Shown here: positions 1 through 8,187 of the stretch, in pieces
Layout: every line of letters begins with the position of its first letter
Position numbering within the stretch: the stretch's first letter is position 1
DNA from: Pseudomonas saudiphocaensis
GTDB lineage: Bacteria; Pseudomonadota; Gammaproteobacteria; Pseudomonadales; Pseudomonadaceae
Assembly (NCBI RefSeq): GCF_000756775.1
Contig: NZ_CCSF01000001.1
Span: 2,294,001-2,358,000, forward strand
DNA: 64,000 nt
Reading direction: 5' to 3'
Program-made: the position numbers and the translations under genes
The notes under the pieces: generated by a model
Database searches by the model: none
Told to the model about the DNA's origin: nothing
What the model saw: only the letters and a program-made list of their open reading frames with translations

Positions 1-35
1 CCCGCCGGCATTCGCCTCAATCATCTGGATATCCC

Positions 36-245
36 ATGGAAGACGCCGATCTGCAATTGCTGAGCACCCGGCTGGAGCAGCTGATTCAGCACCTCGAGCA
101 GTTGAAAGTACAGAATCGCCTGCTGCTGCACAGTGAACAGGCGTGGCGCGAGGAACGCGCTCAACTGATTGAAAAGAACGAAATGGCCCGCGTGAAGGTC
201 GAATCCATGATTTCGCGCCTGAAAGCTCTGGAGCAGGACTCATGA
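36..245 (+). CDS. TIGR02449 family small coiled-coil protein
   Basis: A 69-residue, highly charged protein that reads as one continuous coiled coil (leucine-rich heptads in residues 5-40, then Glu/Lys/Arg-rich to the end). Its stop overlaps the zapA start (ATGA), so the two are translationally coupled. This matches the small TIGR02449 protein encoded just before zapA in pseudomonads. A role near the divisome is inferred only from the neighbour; no enzyme motif is visible. The window begins 35 bases upstream, so its promoter is not seen. Confidence 0.85.
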   Translation: MEDADLQLLSTRLEQLIQHLEQLKVQNRLLLHSEQAWREERAQLIEKNEMARVKVESMISRLKALEQDS

Positions 246-553
246 ACCAGCCGAACACCGTTACCGTGCATATCCTCGACAAGGAGTACTGCATCTCCTG
301 TCCGCCAGAGGAGCGCAGCAACCTGGAAGGTGCCGCGAGCTACCTTGACCGCAAGATGCGGGAAATTCGCAGCAGCGGAAAAGTCATAGGCGCCGACCGC
401 ATTGCGGTAATGGCTGCGCTGAACATCACTCACGAACTGCTGCACAAGCATGACCGCCTGGACGCCGAGGCCAACAGCGCCCGCGAGCATGTGCGCACGC
501 TGCTTGAGCGCGTCGACAGCGCATTGGCCGACCAGAACAGCTCAGGCAACTGA
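242..553 (+). CDS. zapA: Cell division protein ZapA
   Basis: A 103-residue ZapA, the cytoplasmic protein that bundles FtsZ filaments at midcell. The N-terminal half has the family pattern (VTVHILDKEYCISCPPEE, then residues forming the globular head with a YLDRKM segment), and the C-terminal half is a long helix for coiled-coil dimerisation. The length is typical. The start codon overlaps the preceding gene's stop. The zapA, 6S RNA, ygfA order is the conserved gammaproteobacterial arrangement and supports the call. Confidence 0.95.
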   Translation: MNQPNTVTVHILDKEYCISCPPEERSNLEGAASYLDRKMREIRSSGKVIGADRIAVMAALNITHELLHKHDRLDAEANSAREHVRTLLERVDSALADQNSSGN

Positions 554-574
554 CGAACGGTTCACATATTGCGC

Positions 575-580
575 TATAAT
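575..580 (+). promoter_or_regulatory. -10 element of the 6S RNA promoter
   Basis: A perfect TATAAT lies 7 bases before the inferred 5' end of 6S RNA and just after the zapA stop. The -35 is weak: a CTGACG-like hexamer at 550-555 with rather long spacing. Confidence 0.6.
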
Positions 581-586
581 CCCCGC

Positions 587-768
587 ACCTCCCTGGCATG
601 TTTGCCAGTCGGCGAAGACCCTCTCCCGATAAGCAACAACCTGGAGGCTACATGTGGTGCCGGTGTGCATGTCCGCCTGACGGAAAGCCTTAAGGTATCC
701 TGTAGTCGCCACCTTGAACTCTCGGGTTCAAGGGCCTACGCGGGCAGCGGCATGCTGGGGAGTCTTTT
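587..768 (+). ncRNA. ssrS: 6S RNA
   Basis: 6S RNA binds the sigma-70 RNA polymerase holoenzyme as a mimic of open promoter DNA and represses transcription in stationary phase. Position is diagnostic: between zapA and the 5-formyl-THF cyclo-ligase gene. The ends pair to form the terminal stem: CTCCCTGGCATG at 588-600 is complementary (with G-U pairs) to CATGCTGGGGAG at 751-762. A T-run at 765-770 follows. The length of about 180 nt is typical. Exact ends are inferred from the -10 element and the T-run. Confidence 0.88.
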
Positions 769-771
769 TTC

Positions 772-1398
772 ATGAACATCGCCGAAGGCCTTTCGCGCCC
801 GGCACTGCGCAGACTGTTGCGACAGAAGCGCCGTAATCTTTCCCCCCTTCAACAGCGCATTGCCGCACAAGGACTTTATCGCCAGCTGGCACAGCATCCG
901 CTGTTTCGTCGCGCACGACATATCGCTCTGTACCTGCCCAACGATGGCGAAATCGACCCTCGGCCTTTGCTACATGCCGCTCAGAGAATGGGCAAGGCCA
1001 CCTATCTTCCGGTATTGAATGCCTGGCCGAGGACCCGCATGGCCTTTCAGCGCATCCTTCCGGGCGAAACCCTGAAGCCCAATCGCTTCGGCATTGCCGA
1101 GCCGCTGTTTTGCCCTGCACGGCAACGACCGGTATGGACGCTGGATATACTGCTCATGCCGCTGGTGGGCTTCGACGAGCACGGCGGACGCCTGGGTATG
1201 GGCGGGGGCTTTTATGATCGCAGCCTGGCGTATCGCTCAAGGCGCAAAAAAAGTCACAAACCGACACTTTTAGGCCTTGCCCATGAATGCCAGAAGGTAG
1301 ATCGCCTGCCGCTGGCCAGCTGGGATGTCGAACTGCAAGCGACGGTGACTGACAGAAGCTGGTACGTGAAACGGGACAGAACGTCCGAAGAGAGGTAG
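772..1398 (+). CDS. ygfA: 5-formyltetrahydrofolate cyclo-ligase
   Basis: A 208-residue cyclo-ligase converting 5-formyl-THF plus ATP to 5,10-methenyl-THF in cytoplasmic one-carbon metabolism. The C-terminal GMGGGFYDR motif (about residues 142-150) is the nucleotide/phosphate-binding signature. Basic residues near the N-terminus (ALRRLLRQKRRNL) also match the family. The ATG lies immediately after the 6S RNA T-run, so processing of the long 6S precursor probably yields the ygfA mRNA, as in E. coli (family knowledge). Confidence 0.93.
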   Translation: MNIAEGLSRPALRRLLRQKRRNLSPLQQRIAAQGLYRQLAQHPLFRRARHIALYLPNDGEIDPRPLLHAAQRMGKATYLPVLNAWPRTRMAFQRILPGETLKPNRFGIAEPLFCPARQRPVWTLDILLMPLVGFDEHGGRLGMGGGFYDRSLAYRSRRKKSHKPTLLGLAHECQKVDRLPLASWDVELQATVTDRSWYVKRDRTSEER

Positions 1399-1401
1399 CA
1401 C

Positions 1402-1417
1402 GCCGCATCCATGCGGC
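1402..1417. terminator. Hairpin between convergent ygfA and small ORF
   Basis: GCCGCAT and ATGCGGC form a 7-bp stem directly after the ygfA stop and before the stop of the convergent small gene. There is no T-run, so termination here is only plausible. Confidence 0.4.
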
Positions 1418-1425
1418 ACAGCGGA

Positions 1426-1575
1426 TCAGCGCTGATGGAGTTGCTGGGAATGATTGATAGGGACCTGCGCCGAGTCGTCAGAGCGCTCCCACAGACCCTG
1501 GGTATAGCCCGTGGTAACCACGCCCAGGCCAAACACCAGCACCAGAACCCAAAGAATATCCGGTTTGCGTTTCAT
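1426..1575 (-). CDS. Small single-pass membrane protein (hypothetical)
   Basis: A 49-residue protein with basic N-terminus (MKRKPDI), one hydrophobic helix (about residues 8-23, LWVLVLVFGLGVVTTG) and a polar C-terminus. I chose the ATG at 1575 because a strong purine-rich ribosome site (GGGGGAGG) lies just upstream; the longer reading back to 1698 lacks one. I do not recognise a named family. The helix suggests insertion in the inner membrane with a short periplasmic or cytoplasmic tail. Confidence 0.65.
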   Translation of the reverse strand: MKRKPDILWVLVLVFGLGVVTTGYTQGLWERSDDSAQVPINHSQQLHQR

Positions 1576-1768
1576 GATTTGTTCGCCTCCCCCTTCAAGG
1601 CGAATAGTCCCTGCCAGGCCGTATCGTTCTAGTTTTAAGCCTGACACCACCACCTCAAGCGCGGCATTCTCCGCTATGCATCCATGCAGTGCAAACACGC
1701 ATTAGGACCGATTGTCGGGGAATTTTGCGTTTGAGAACCTTCCAAGCGAGTAACAGGAAGCAAGTAGC

Positions 1769-2218
1769 ATGCCGTACTGGTTGATGAAGTCCGAACCTGA
1801 CGAATTTTCCATTCGAAATCTCGAACAAATGGGCCGAGCACGCTGGGACGGGGTGCGCAATTATCAGGCCCGCAATTTCCTGCGGGCGATGAACGAGGGA
1901 GACCGATTTTTCTTCTATCACTCCAGCTGTGCAACGCCCGGCATCGCCGGAATCGGCAGCATCGTGCGGACGGCCTATGCAGACCCAACTGCCCTCGATC
2001 CGGACAGCCCTTACCGCGATGCCAAAGCCTGTGAGCAGAAAAATCCCTGGAGCGCGGTTGACGTTGAGTTCGTGGAGCGCTTCGAGCAGCTCCTGACGCT
2101 CCCCCAGCTCAAGGCCGAACCGGCGCTAGAGCAGATGCCACTGGTGCAAAAAGGCAATCGACTTTCGGTAATGCCCGTCAGCGAGGCGCAGTGGCTGGCC
2201 ATCTTGGCCATGCGCTAA
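1769..2218 (+). CDS. EVE domain-containing protein
   Basis: A 149-residue single-domain EVE (PUA-like) protein. The opening MPYWLMKSEPDEFSI, then WDGVRNYQARNFLR and the FFYHSS segment are hallmarks of this family, related to eukaryotic THYN1 and YTH-type readers of modified nucleobases. The ligand in bacteria is not generally known; binding of modified RNA or DNA bases is family inference. The length is full for the domain. It is convergent with the FliL-like gene and stands alone. Confidence 0.9.
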   Translation: MPYWLMKSEPDEFSIRNLEQMGRARWDGVRNYQARNFLRAMNEGDRFFFYHSSCATPGIAGIGSIVRTAYADPTALDPDSPYRDAKACEQKNPWSAVDVEFVERFEQLLTLPQLKAEPALEQMPLVQKGNRLSVMPVSEAQWLAILAMR

Positions 2219-2233
2219 AGAGGCAATCAGCCC

Positions 2234-2635
2234 TTACTGGATGATCAGGTTGTTAAACAGAAGATCATCCACCAGCGGACGCCCCTCCTCCTGGGTAAGC
2301 ACCGCCTGCACCTGCTGAAGGGCTTCGTTGCGCAAGGCCTCCTTGGCCTCGACGCTGCTCAGGCTAGCCTCTGTCTGCTGAGAAAACAGCATCACCAACT
2401 GATTGCGTATCAGCGGCTCATGATGCTTGACCCTGGCTTCGGCCTCACTGCTGCCAATGCGCAGAGCGACGTCGGCCTTGTAGTATTTCAACCGCCCATC
2501 CGAACCGTAGTTGCCTACCAACGCCGGCGTTAGGGTGTAGTAGATGGTTTTCGCTACCGTATCCTCTGCGGCCTTTTCGGCCAGGGCCGGGACTGACAGC
2601 CCAAGGGCCAGACAGAAAGCAAGAATGCGCGTCAC
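2234..2635 (-). CDS. FliL-like exported/membrane protein
   Basis: A 133-residue protein when started at the GTG at 2635, which has CTGGAG eight bases upstream and opens with a signal-like helix ending in VPALA (about residues 1-19). The longer reading to 2719 adds a second unsupported hydrophobic stretch. The body (YYTLTPALVGNYG, ADVALRI, then a charged helix and VDDLLFNNLIIQ) resembles FliL-type basal-body-associated proteins. No flagellar genes are nearby, so this is the stand-alone FliL-like paralogue found in pseudomonads; its role is unknown. Confidence 0.78.
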   Translation of the reverse strand: MTRILAFCLALGLSVPALAEKAAEDTVAKTIYYTLTPALVGNYGSDGRLKYYKADVALRIGSSEAEARVKHHEPLIRNQLVMLFSQQTEASLSSVEAKEALRNEALQQVQAVLTQEEGRPLVDDLLFNNLIIQ

Positions 2636-2793
2636 GGGAAGACTCCAGGAAAGAACGACCGCCAGCATAACCAGAGCCAGACGCAGACCCAAGCCCGCCC
2701 TGTTATGTATGTACATCACGGCAGACCATGCTCGTTGCGCCTGCGGAGCACCCTTCTAGACTGGCGAACGAACCCTACCGATAAGGAAGCCCC

Positions 2794-3774
2794 ATGAAAG
2801 CCGTCCTCTGCAAAGCGTTTGGTCCCGCCGAAAACCTCGTTATCGAGGAAATCGATAGCCCCACGATCAAGAAAGGCGAGGTACTGCTTGACGTGCATGC
2901 AGCCGGGGTCAACTTTCCGGACACGCTGATCATTGAGGGCAAGTACCAGTTCAAACCGCCCTTCCCCTTTTCCCCGGGCGGCGAAGCGGCCGGGGTGGTG
3001 ACCGCAGTTGGCGAGAGCATTACCCACCTGAAGGTCGGCGACCGGGTCATGGCCCTGACCGGCTGGGGCAGCTTTGCCGAACAGGTTGCCGTAGCCGGCC
3101 AGAACACGCTGCCGATTCCTGCCACCATGGACTTCACCACTGCCGCTGCCTTCGGCATGACCTACGGCACCTCGATGCACGCCCTCAAGCAGCGCGCCAA
3201 TCTACAGCCCGGTGAAACCCTGCTGGTTCTCGGCGCTTCCGGCGGCGTTGGCCTGGCGGCGGTGGAGATCGGCAAGGCCATGGGCGCCCGAGTGATCGCA
3301 GCCGCCTCGACCGACGAGAAGCTGGAGGTCGCGAAAAATGCCGGAGCCGATGAGCTCGTCAATTACAGCGAGTGCAGCCTGCGCGAACGCCTGAAAGAAC
3401 TTACCCAAGGACAGGGCGTGGATGTGATCTACGATCCGGTCGGTGGCGGGCTGTTCGAGGAGGCGTTTCGCAGCATTGCCTGGAACGGGCGCATGCTGGT
3501 GGTGGGATTTGCCGCCGGCGGCGAGATCCCGGCACTGCCGGCCAACCTGCCCCTGCTCAAGGGCGCCGCACTGATCGGCGTGTTCTGGGGCGCCTTCGCC
3601 CAGCGCCAGCCCCACGACAATGCCGCCAACTTCAGGCAGCTGTTCGCCTGGCATGCCGAAGGCAAGGTCAAGCCGTTGGTTTCACAGACTTTTGAGCTGA
3701 AACAGGCCGGCCGGGCAATCGAGACGCTGGGGCAGCGCAAGGCCGTGGGGAAACTCGTGGTGAAGGTGCGCTGA
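2794..3774 (+). CDS. NADPH:quinone oxidoreductase family protein
   Basis: A 326-residue medium-chain reductase of the zinc-free quinone oxidoreductase type. It has the N-terminal GroES-like fold with VNFPDTLIIEGKYQ, then a Rossmann domain with LGASGGVGLAAVEIGKAMGA at about residues 145-164 for NADPH binding. The zinc-ligand cysteines of true alcohol dehydrogenases are absent. It probably reduces quinones or enones; the substrate cannot be read from sequence. Monocistronic, with a strong hairpin just downstream. Confidence 0.88.
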   Translation: MKAVLCKAFGPAENLVIEEIDSPTIKKGEVLLDVHAAGVNFPDTLIIEGKYQFKPPFPFSPGGEAAGVVTAVGESITHLKVGDRVMALTGWGSFAEQVAVAGQNTLPIPATMDFTTAAAFGMTYGTSMHALKQRANLQPGETLLVLGASGGVGLAAVEIGKAMGARVIAAASTDEKLEVAKNAGADELVNYSECSLRERLKELTQGQGVDVIYDPVGGGLFEEAFRSIAWNGRMLVVGFAAGGEIPALPANLPLLKGAALIGVFWGAFAQRQPHDNAANFRQLFAWHAEGKVKPLVSQTFELKQAGRAIETLGQRKAVGKLVVKVR

Positions 3775-3792
3775 CAGGCTGCAGGCTGATAG

Positions 3793-3819
3793 AGGGTGGC
3801 AGCTACGAAGCTCCACCCT
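3793..3819. terminator. Stem-loop between convergent quinone oxidoreductase and secB
   Basis: AGGGTGG/CCACCCT plus an inner AGCT/AGCT helix with one bulged C gives an 11-bp stem. It is placed exactly between two convergent stops, consistent with a bidirectional terminator, though no T-run is present. Confidence 0.5.
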
Positions 3820-3836
3820 GCCACAGCATTGCGTTA

Positions 3837-4328
3837 TCAGTGAGTAGCGGGCGCCTGGGCAGCCTGCTGCATGCGCTCCATTTCCTGAGCGTAGAGTGCA
3901 TCGAAGTTCACCGGCGCCAACATCAGGGCCGGGAAGGAGCCGCGGGTAACCAGGCTGTCCAGCGCTTCGCGAGCGTAGGGAAAGAGGATGTTCGGGCAGA
4001 AAGCCCCCAGCGTATGGCTCATCGCCTGAGGCTCAAGGCCCTTGATCAGGAAAATCCCCGCCTGCTGGACTTCGGCGATAAAGGCGACTTCCTCACCAGT
4101 TTTCACGGTGACCGACAGGGTCAACACCACTTCATGGAAATCACCTTCCAACGACTTCTGGCGGGTGTTCAGATCCAGCCCTACGCTGGGGTTCCACTCC
4201 TGACGGAAGATCTCGGGGCTCTTCGGCGCCTCGAAGGACAGGTCGCGAACATAGATGCGCTGCAGGGAAAACTGTGCGCCCTGCTCCTGCTCAGCGGCAG
4301 CTGCGCCGGTGTTTGCTTGTTCAGTCAT
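3837..4328 (-). CDS. secB: Protein-export chaperone SecB
   Basis: A 163-residue SecB, the cytoplasmic tetrameric chaperone that keeps preproteins unfolded and delivers them to SecA. Family landmarks: [14 protein letters not shown] near the N-terminus, QAGIFLIKG in the middle and [34 protein letters not shown] near the end, given here in part. The start at 4328 (MTEQAN) is chosen over the upstream reading because it has an AAGGC site and matches SecB N-termini. Third gene of the rhodanese-grxC-secB operon; the 99-base gap after grxC could hold its own promoter. Confidence 0.96.
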   Translation of the reverse strand: MTEQANTGAAAAEQEQGAQFSLQRIYVRDLSFEAPKSPEIFRQEWNPSVGLDLNTRQKSLEGDFHEVVLTLSVTVKTGEEVAFIAEVQQAGIFLIKGLEPQAMSHTLGAFCPNILFPYAREALDSLVTRGSFPALMLAPVNFDALYAQEMERMQQAAQAPATH

Positions 4329-4427
4329 GTGAAAGCCTTCTCGCTGTGTGCGTTGTTGTAATGATTCCACGCCCGAACCCAGCGTTCGGGCACCCCTGGC
4401 AGATCGTTGAACGCCTGGTTCGACCGA

Positions 4428-4682
4428 TCAGCCCTTTAGCATCGCATCCAGCTTTGCTGCACGCTCCAGTGCATGCAGCTCATCACAGCCACCGACGTGC
4501 CTGTCTCCGATCCAGATCTGCGGAACAGAAGTGCGCCCAGCCTTGCGGGCCATTTCCGCGCGCAAGGCGGGCTTGCCGTCCACGGAGATCTCTTGAAAGG
4601 TGACGCCCTTGCTTTTCAGCAGGCTCTTGGCCCGCACGCAATAGGGGCACCAGGCGGTGGTATAGATGACGACTTCGGGCAT
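4428..4682 (-). CDS. grxC: Glutaredoxin 3
   Basis: An 84-residue glutaredoxin with a dithiol active site WCPYC (about residues 10-14), a TSVPQIWIG cis-proline segment and a GGCDEL glutathione-binding motif. It reduces protein disulfides and glutathione mixed disulfides in the cytoplasm. It starts two bases after the rhodanese stop, so the two are co-transcribed. Confidence 0.95.
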   Translation of the reverse strand: MPEVVIYTTAWCPYCVRAKSLLKSKGVTFQEISVDGKPALRAEMARKAGRTSVPQIWIGDRHVGGCDELHALERAAKLDAMLKG

Positions 4683-4684
4683 GC

Positions 4685-5098
4685 TTACTTGACCACTGGC
4701 AGATTGTCGCCGCGCCAGCTGGACATCCCTCCAGACAGCTTAACGGCGGTAAAGCCCGCCTTTTTAAGCTCACGGCAGGCCGCTCCGGAGTGCTGGCCGA
4801 TGGCGTCGACGACGATGATCGTCTTGGCCTTGTACTTTTCCAGCTCACCCAGTCGGCTGACCAGTTTTTCATGGGGAATGTTCAATGAATCGACGATATG
4901 GCCAGCGTCGAACTCCTTCTTGGCCCGCACGTCCAAGACCACGCCTTCGTCGCGGTTGACCAGTGCCGTCAGCTCGCGAGTGGCCAGGCTCTTGCCGCCC
5001 TTCTGCATTTCGGTAATTGCCAGCAGAACCAGCAGAGCCAGGAAGATACTGACCAGTACAAAGTTGTTAGAAGCAAATTCAATCAGGTTAGCGACCAT
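4685..5098 (-). CDS. Membrane-anchored rhodanese-like protein without active-site Cys
   Basis: A 137-residue protein with one N-terminal transmembrane helix (about residues 12-29) and a rhodanese domain from about 38 (VVLDVRAKKEFDAGHI, then LSGGMSSWRGDNLPV). It corresponds in place and layout to E. coli YibN. The active-site loop reads VVDAIGQHS, so Asp98 stands where the persulfide-forming Cys should be; the remaining Cys108 is not at the catalytic position. Sulfurtransferase activity is therefore unlikely. First gene of the operon with grxC and secB. Confidence 0.88.
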   Translation of the reverse strand: MVANLIEFASNNFVLVSIFLALLVLLAITEMQKGGKSLATRELTALVNRDEGVVLDVRAKKEFDAGHIVDSLNIPHEKLVSRLGELEKYKAKTIIVVDAIGQHSGAACRELKKAGFTAVKLSGGMSSWRGDNLPVVK

Positions 5099-5129
5099 CT
5101 ACAAGGTTCCCGGAGGGTAAAATCCCGGC

Positions 5130-5158
5130 AGTATACACAGCCCCTGTTGCCGGCTGAA
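5130..5158 (-). promoter_or_regulatory. Probable promoter of rhodanese-grxC-secB
   Basis: On the minus strand TATACT (5135-5130) is preceded by a TTCAGC -35-like hexamer (5158-5153) with 17-base spacing, 32 bases before the first ATG. The -35 is a poor match. Confidence 0.4.
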
Positions 5159-5219
5159 CCCTGTCAATCGTGTAGAATTGCCGCCCTTATTCGCGCCCCC
5201 TCGTGCAAGGAGCCAGATA

Positions 5220-6758
5220 ATGCCCGCCGCGCCCAAACCCCTGGTACTGATCATCCTCGATGGCTTCGGACACAGCGACAGCCCCGAGTACAACGCCATA
5301 CACGCTGCCAGTACGCCGGTCTATGACCAGCTGCGCGCCACGCGCCCCCATGGGCTGATCTCCGGCAGCGGCATGGATGTCGGCCTGCCCGACGGCCAGA
5401 TGGGCAACTCGGAAGTCGGCCACATGAACCTCGGCGCGGGCCGCGTGGTGTATCAGGACTTCACCCGCGTGACCAAATCCATCCGTGACGGCGACTTTTT
5501 CTCCAACCCGGCCATCTGCGCGGCAGTGGACAAGGCGGCAAGCAACGGCAAGGCCGTGCATATCCTCGGCCTGCTCTCCGATGGCGGCGTTCACAGCCAT
5601 CAGGATCACCTGGTGGCCATGGCCGAACTGGCGGCCAAGCGCGGCGCCGAGAAGATCTATCTGCACGCCTTCCTCGATGGCCGCGACACCCCGCCCAAGA
5701 GCGCGCAAAGCTCCATCGAACTGCTGCAGGCCACCTTCACCCGCCTGGGCAAGGGCCGCATCGCCAGCCTGATCGGTCGCTATTACGCGATGGACCGCGA
5801 TAATCGCTGGGACCGCGTCCAGCAGGCTTATGAGCTGATCGTCGACGGCAAGGCCGAGTTCCAGTCCGATTACGCTGTGGACGGTTTGATCGCAGCCTAC
5901 GAGCGCGGCGAGAGCGATGAGTTCGTCAAAGCCACCAGCATTGGCGAGCCAGTGCGAGTAGAAGATGGCGATGCCGTGGTATTCATGAATTTCCGCGCCG
6001 ACCGCGCGCGCGAGCTGACCCGCGCCTTCGTCGAGCCCGGTTTCAAGGAATTCCAGCCCACCCGCACCCCGCAGCTGGCCGGCTTTGTCATGCTCACCCA
6101 GTACGCCGCGAGCATTCCCGCACCGGCCGCCTTTGCCCCGGAAGCGCTGACCAATGTGCTCGGCGAGTATCTGGCCAACAACGGCAAGACCCAGTTGCGC
6201 ATCGCCGAGACCGAGAAGTACGCCCACGTCACCTTCTTCTTCTCCGGCGGCCGCGAAGAACCCTTCGTCGGCGAAGAGCGCATCCTGATCCCGTCGCCGC
6301 AGGTTGCCACTTATGACCTGCAGCCGGAGATGAGCGCGCCGGAAGTCACCGACCGCATCGTCGACGCCATCGACAATCAGCGCTTCGACGTGATCATCGT
6401 CAACTACGCCAACGGCGACATGGTCGGCCACACCGGCGTGTTCGAGGCAGCAGTCAAAGCGGTGGAATGCCTGGACAAGTGCGTCGGGCGCATTGTCGAA
6501 GCGCTGGAGCGGGTCGGCGGCGAGGCATTGATTACTGCCGACCACGGCAATGTCGAGCAGATGGAAGATGTCATGACCGGTCAGGCGCACACCGCCCACA
6601 CCTGCGAACCGGTGCCGTTCATCTATGTTGGCAAGCGCGAGGTCAGCATCCGCCAGGGCGGCGTACTTGCCGATGTCGCGCCGACCATGCTGACCCTGCT
6701 GGGTCTGCCGGTACCGGCAGAAATGACCGGGCGCTCAATCGTCGAACTGAAAGCTTGA
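5220..6758 (+). CDS. gpmI: 2,3-bisphosphoglycerate-independent phosphoglycerate mutase
   Basis: A 512-residue cofactor-independent mutase interconverting 3- and 2-phosphoglycerate in glycolysis/gluconeogenesis. The first metal site is in [11 protein letters not shown], and the phospho-serine is Ser64 in [14 protein letters not shown]. Later metal ligands lie in [13 protein letters not shown] and [13 protein letters not shown]. The start at 5220 has AAGGA 9 bases upstream; the upstream reading from 5178 has no such site. Divergent from the rhodanese operon and followed by envC in the order common in gammaproteobacteria. Confidence 0.97.
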   Translation: MPAAPKPLVLIILDGFGHSDSPEYNAIHAASTPVYDQLRATRPHGLISGSGMDVGLPDGQMGNSEVGHMNLGAGRVVYQDFTRVTKSIRDGDFFSNPAICAAVDKAASNGKAVHILGLLSDGGVHSHQDHLVAMAELAAKRGAEKIYLHAFLDGRDTPPKSAQSSIELLQATFTRLGKGRIASLIGRYYAMDRDNRWDRVQQAYELIVDGKAEFQSDYAVDGLIAAYERGESDEFVKATSIGEPVRVEDGDAVVFMNFRADRARELTRAFVEPGFKEFQPTRTPQLAGFVMLTQYAASIPAPAAFAPEALTNVLGEYLANNGKTQLRIAETEKYAHVTFFFSGGREEPFVGEERILIPSPQVATYDLQPEMSAPEVTDRIVDAIDNQRFDVIIVNYANGDMVGHTGVFEAAVKAVECLDKCVGRIVEALERVGGEALITADHGNVEQMEDVMTGQAHTAHTCEPVPFIYVGKREVSIRQGGVLADVAPTMLTLLGLPVPAEMTGRSIVELKA

Positions 6759-6763
6759 AGTCA

Positions 6764-6830
6764 TAGGGTGGGTGAAACACACCGCTGCGCTATGGCCGTC
6801 GCGCACCATCGACAGGCTGCACCCACCCTA
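6764..6830. repeat. TAGGGTGG palindromic repeat between gpmI and envC
   Basis: Perfect 11-bp inverted ends (TAGGGTGGGTG at 6764-6774, CACCCACCCTA at 6820-6830) flank a 45-bp core. The ends resemble those of the larger element at 23003-23102, so they look like members of one dispersed intergenic family. It sits right after the gpmI stop and could act as an mRNA-end structure. Confidence 0.7.
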
Positions 6831-6893
6831 CAGCTTGCGGCGGTTTTTTTAGGCATACTACGGCGGTCGTCGATCTCTCGGTTGCGCCCGCCC

Positions 6894-8153
6894 ATGCCCC
6901 GCTTATTTCTCGTCCTAGCATTATCCTGCCTGCTCGGCACCGCCGTGGCTGATGAGCGCGCAGAAGCCCGCAAGCAGATAGAGGCCGCCCGCAAGGACGT
7001 AGCCGAACTGCAGAAGCTGCTCAAGCAGATCGAGCAGGAGAAATCTGCAGTTCATAAACAGTTGCAGACCACCGAAAGCGAGATGGGCAAGCTGGAAAAG
7101 CAGGTCGACGCTCTGCAGCAAGAGATCGACCGCAGCGAAGCCGAGCTGGACCGCCTCAACGAGGAGAAGACCACCCTCGAAGGCGCGCGCATCGAACAAC
7201 AGCGCCTGATCGGCATCCAGGCCCGCGCGGCCTACCAAAGCGGTCGTCAGGAATATCTCAAGCTGCTGCTCAACCAGCAGAATCCGGAAAAATTCAGCCG
7301 CTCCCTGACCTATTACGACTACCTGAGCAAGGCGCGCTTCGCGCAGCTCGAAGGTTTCAACGAAACCCTGCGCCAACTGGCGAAGGTCGAAACCGGCATC
7401 GAGCAGCAACAGGCAGCGCTAAGTGAGCAACAGAGCGGACTGAAGCAGCGCCAGGCTGAACTTGCCGAGGTGCGCAAGCAGCGCCAGCAGACCCTGGCCA
7501 AGCTGGACAAGGATCTATCCACCCGCGACAGCAAGCTCAAGGCGCGCCAACAGGAGCAGGCCCAGTTTGAGCGCGTGCTCAAGACCATTGAGGAAACCTT
7601 AGCCCGTCAGGCCCGCGAAGCCGAGGAGCAGCGCCAGCGCGCCCTGGCCATAGCGCGCGAAGAACAGCGCCGCCAGCAACGCTCCGGCAGCTCAGCGACA
7701 GCCCCTTCAGGCCAGCTCGTATCCAGCGGCGGGGAAAGCTTCGGCGGCCCCTTTGCCAACGCCAAGGGCAAGCTGCCATGGCCTGTAGATGGGCGCCTTG
7801 TCGCCGGTTACGGCACTCCGCGCGGCGGCGACGCTCGAACCAAGTGGGACGGCGTACTGATCGGTGCCGCTATCGGCACGCAGGTGCGTGCCGTACACGG
7901 TGGCCGCGTAGTGTTTGCCGACTGGCTGCGCGGTGCCGGCCTGCTGGTTATCCTCGATCACGGCAACGGCTATCTGAGCCTATACGGGCATAATCAAAGC
8001 CTGTTGCGTGACGCTGGAGAAATCGTCAAGGCTGGCGACCCCATCGCCACCGTAGGAAACAGTGGCGGGCAGGAATCTGCTGCACTGTATTTCGCCATCC
8101 GCCAGCAGGGTCGCCCCAGCGATCCGGCGCAATGGTGTCGCGCACAAGGTTAA
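6894..8153 (+). CDS. envC: Murein hydrolase activator EnvC
   Basis: A 419-residue periplasmic protein: signal peptide (residues 1-20, ending TAVADE), long coiled coil (about 20-275, Gln/Glu/Arg rich), and a C-terminal LytM domain (about 300-415). EnvC is recruited by FtsEX and activates amidases for daughter-cell separation. The LytM domain is degenerate as in E. coli EnvC: YFAIR replaces the catalytic HxH motif, so it is an activator and not a peptidase. The ATG at 6894 is selected because it begins the signal peptide; the longer reading runs into the upstream repeat. Confidence 0.93.
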   Translation: MPRLFLVLALSCLLGTAVADERAEARKQIEAARKDVAELQKLLKQIEQEKSAVHKQLQTTESEMGKLEKQVDALQQEIDRSEAELDRLNEEKTTLEGARIEQQRLIGIQARAAYQSGRQEYLKLLLNQQNPEKFSRSLTYYDYLSKARFAQLEGFNETLRQLAKVETGIEQQQAALSEQQSGLKQRQAELAEVRKQRQQTLAKLDKDLSTRDSKLKARQQEQAQFERVLKTIEETLARQAREAEEQRQRALAIAREEQRRQQRSGSSATAPSGQLVSSGGESFGGPFANAKGKLPWPVDGRLVAGYGTPRGGDARTKWDGVLIGAAIGTQVRAVHGGRVVFADWLRGAGLLVILDHGNGYLSLYGHNQSLLRDAGEIVKAGDPIATVGNSGGQESAALYFAIRQQGRPSDPAQWCRAQG

Positions 8154-8187
8154 CCGCCGAGTGCACTCTCACAACCGGAGTTCGACA

